Origin: Flavobacterium rivuli WB 3.3-2 = DSM 21788
GTDB taxonomy: Bacteria; Bacteroidota; Bacteroidia; Flavobacteriales; Flavobacteriaceae
DNA: 64,000 nt
Assembly (NCBI RefSeq): GCF_000378485.1
Contig: NZ_KB899969.1
Span: 186,001-250,000 of the forward strand
Direction: 5' to 3'
Position 1 is the stretch's first letter. The number at the start of each line of letters is the position of its first letter. A model generated the notes under the pieces. The model made no database searches. It was not told the origin of the DNA and worked only from the letters and a program-made list of their open reading frames with translations. Made by a program: the position numbers and the translations under genes. Below, piece by piece: positions 61,952-64,000 of this stretch.

Positions 61952-64000
61952 AGCTGCTTCCAGTGCTTCGTTAATGCCTTCGGGTTTTTTACCTCCGGCA
62001 GTAGCAAAGAACGGCTGGCCACCGCCACCGCCCTGTATAAACTTACCAAGCTCTTTAACAACCGTACCGGCGTTAAGCCCTTTTGCTGCCACAAGCTCTT
62101 TAGAGATGTAGCAGGTAAGCATAGGTTTGCCTTCTTCGGCAGTAGCCAGTACAATAAACAGGTTAGTACCTAAAGTACCTAGCTCATAAGCAAGGTCCTT
62201 AGCCCCTGTAGGGTCAAGTGGCACGTGTTTGGCAAGGAACTGAACGCCGTTTATTTCCTGAATTTCCGTAGCCAGCTCGCCCTTAAGGTTCTTAGCCTTA
62301 TCACGAAGTAGTGTTTCAAGTTGTTTTTTAAGTTTAGCATTCTCATCCTGTAAAGACACAACGGCCTTTAAGGTATCCTGCGGGTTTTTAAGCGTGGCCT
62401 TAATTTCGTCCAGTGCTTTTTCCTGGCCTGCAAAAAAGTCTTTAACCGCATTACCGGTTATAGCCTCAATTCGGCGGATGCCCGCTGCTACAGCACCTTC
62501 GCTAATAATTTTAAAGTGCCATATATCGGCAGTATTCTTTACGTGTGTACCACCGCAAAGTTCCATGCTATTGCCAAATTTGATGGCACGTACACTGTCG
62601 CCGTATTTCTCGCCGAACAATGCCATAGCGCCTTCCTCAACCGCCTGCTTAAACGGAATGTTCCTGCGCTCAATAAGCGGCAGGTGCTCTTGTATGCGTG
62701 CGTTTACAAAATCTTCTACCTCTTTAAGTTGCTCTTCGGTAACTTTACTAAAGTGCGAAAAGTCGAAACGCAGGTAGTTAGGGCTAACTAACGATCCTTT
62801 TTGCTCTACGTGCGTGCCTAGTATGCTGCGCAATGCCTGGTGCAGTAAGTGCGTAGCGGTGTGGTTGCTTTGAGATTCATCCCTAAGCTTAGCATTAACC
62901 ACAGCCGTAAATCCACCCTCTACATTTTCAGGAAGCGATTTGGTAATGTGCAGTATAAGGTTATTTTCTTTTTTAGTATCTACTATTTCGATGCTCTCGT
63001 TAGCCGATTTAAGTACACCACGGTCGCCCACCTGGCCACCGCCTTCAGGGTAAAAAGGCGTAGCGCTAAGCACGAGCTGGTACTGCACACCCTCTTTTGC
63101 CGAATCTATTTTACGGTAACGGGTTATTTTCACCTCATTTTCAAGCTGGTCGTAACCTACAAAACTTTCGGTGTTGCCTTCAACTAAAATTACCCAGTCG
63201 TCTTTAGCTACTTCGCTCGCTGCGCGGCTACGGGTTTTTTGTTTTAGTAATTCAAAGTCAAATTCTTCCTTGTTGTAATCCAGTCCTTTTTCTTTTAGGA
63301 TAAGCGCAGTAAGATCTTCAGGGAAACCGAAAGTATCATACAGTTCGAATGCTTTAGCACCCGATACCTCGTTACCTTGGGTTTGAGCAATAACATTATC
63401 CAGCAATTGTAACCCCTGGTCAAGCGTCCTTAAGAACGATGCCTCTTCCTCACGAATTACGTTGGTAACAAGGCTTTGCTGCGATTTAATTTCAGGGAAA
63501 AACTCGCCCATTTGTGCAGCGAGTACCCCTACAAGCTCGTTAATAAACGGCTCTTTAATATCAAGGAACGTAAATCCGTAACGGATGGCCCTCCTTAATA
63601 TCCTGCGGATAACATAGCCTGCACCACCGTTAGACGGTAACTGCCCATCGGCAATGGCAAACGCCACGGCACGAACGTGATCGGCCACCACACGTATGGC
63701 GATATTGATTTTTTCTTCCTCGTCGTTAGCCGCTTTAATAGTATATTTTTTGCCGGTAAGGCTTTCAATTTTTTCAATAAGTGGGGTAAACACATCAGTA
63801 TCGTAGTTACTTTGTACACCCTGTAACACCATGCAAAGGCGCTCAAAGCCCATACCGGTATCTACGTGCTGCGCAGGCAGTTTTTCAAGCGACCTGTCGG
63901 CTTTACGGTTAAACTCCATGAATACGTTGTTCCATATCTCTACAACCTGTGGGTGGTCGTTATTCACAAGGCTCTTGCCCGAAATCAATGCTTTCTCGTC
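61934..64000 (-). CDS. alaS: Alanine-tRNA ligase, 5' part outside window
   Basis: 688 codons to the window edge; the frame is still open at 64000, so about 190 N-terminal residues (most of the class II catalytic core) are missing. Visible parts: [20 protein letters not shown], the editing domain with GGQVGDRG, zinc-site [11 protein letters not shown] and LCGGTHV, and the C-terminal domain with [19 protein letters not shown]. The C-terminus [11 protein letters not shown] ends inside repeat unit 4. Charges tRNA-Ala and edits mischarged Ser/Gly. Confidence 0.97.
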   Translation of the reverse strand, partial: DEKALISGKSLVNNDHPQVVEIWNNVFMEFNRKADRSLEKLPAQHVDTGMGFERLCMVLQGVQSNYDTDVFTPLIEKIESLTGKKYTIKAANDEEEKINIAIRVVADHVRAVAFAIADGQLPSNGGAGYVIRRILRRAIRYGFTFLDIKEPFINELVGVLAAQMGEFFPEIKSQQSLVTNVIREEEASFLRTLDQGLQLLDNVIAQTQGNEVSGAKAFELYDTFGFPEDLTALILKEKGLDYNKEEFDFELLKQKTRSRAASEVAKDDWVILVEGNTESFVGYDQLENEVKITRYRKIDSAKEGVQYQLVLSATPFYPEGGGQVGDRGVLKSANESIEIVDTKKENNLILHITKSLPENVEGGFTAVVNAKLRDESQSNHTATHLLHQALRSILGTHVEQKGSLVSPNYLRFDFSHFSKVTEEQLKEVEDFVNARIQEHLPLIERRNIPFKQAVEEGAMALFGEKYGDSVRAIKFGNSMELCGGTHVKNTADIWHFKIISEGAVAAGIRRIEAITGNAVKDFFAGQEKALDEIKATLKNPQDTLKAVVSLQDENAKLKKQLETLLRDKAKNLKGELATEIQEINGVQFLAKHVPLDPTGAKDLAYELGTLGTNLFIVLATAEEGKPMLTCYISKELVAAKGLNAGTVVKELGKFIQGGGGGQPFFATAGGKKPEGINEALEAAVNFVK

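Overview
The window looks like a chromosomal segment from a flavobacterium (Bacteroidota, Flavobacteriaceae-like). Four things support this. Promoters follow the Bacteroidota pattern (a -7 box TAnnTTTG, sometimes with a -33 TTG/TTTG) rather than the sigma70 pattern. Two large secreted proteins end in type IX secretion (T9SS) sorting domains, and there is a PorP/SprF-OmpA pair. The atpD-atpC genes stand apart from the other ATP synthase genes. Several families typical of the phylum are present (DUF4270, DUF4230, GSCFA, TPR proteins with a C-terminal LuxR-type helix-turn-helix, GxxExxY). I saw no rRNA, tRNA, CRISPR array, prophage or intact insertion sequence.

Layout. 1-3.3 kb: leftward operon panC-panD-membrane flippase-like protein-esterase (esterase cut by the window edge). 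3.3-7.8 kb: rightward operon of a stand-alone glycogen-synthase N-domain protein, a DUF4270 lipoprotein and glmS. 7.8-11.1 kb: small accessory genes, including an AT-rich leucine-rich-repeat-like gene and a dead HigA-type antitoxin. 11.2-13.2 kb: atpD-atpC. 13.2-16.2 kb: small membrane proteins, one interrupted by a stop codon, and a DUF2975/DUF2975/XRE operon. 16.3-23.3 kb: biotin genes bioF and bioD and a beta-ketoacyl synthase, interspersed with an AI-2E-family transporter and a delta-60-repeat T9SS protein. 23.3-28.8 kb: a 1390-residue T9SS adhesin with an unusual structured, repeated 3' flank and a long 5' flank. 28.8-36.9 kb: TPR-HTH regulator, recX, a short-chain dehydrogenase, two AraC-type regulators, a 2H phosphoesterase, an MFS exporter and a lipoprotein. 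36.9-43.6 kb: fbp, GNAT, aspartate kinase, GSCFA, DUF4230 and a LemA/GIDE membrane operon. 43.7-49.6 kb: aromatic amino acid hydroxylase, a decayed patch with two gene remnants, then HupE-like/dCMP deaminase/S41 protease and a TerB-like protein. 49.7-54.6 kb: second TPR-HTH regulator, then PorP/SprF and an OmpA-family protein. 55-60.8 kb: JmjC/cupin protein, second 2H phosphoesterase, two small paralogues, a candidate small RNA, an AsmA-like protein and a GxxExxY protein. 60.8-61.95 kb: a 1.1 kb array of four related repeats. 61.9-64 kb: alaS (5' end outside).

Functional threads. Cell-envelope and surface work dominates: amino-sugar supply (glmS), T9SS cargo and SprF/OmpA, AsmA and the LemA/GIDE membrane operon. 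Cofactor synthesis (pantothenate, biotin) and central metabolism (fbp, aspartate kinase, ATP synthase) form the housekeeping background.

Most interesting unexplained signals: (i) the four-unit A-B-A-B repeat array between the GxxExxY gene and alaS, whose B units have about 37-bp inverted ends and whose three junctions each keep a 17-codon micro-ORF; (ii) the tandem structured repeats downstream of the adhesin, where a 56-nt core is conserved while the adjoining hairpin changes in a compensatory way; (iii) an orphan promoter-hairpin-terminator cassette at 57.5-57.7 kb; (iv) the conserved-looking but apparently non-catalytic glycogen-synthase domain in the glmS operon.
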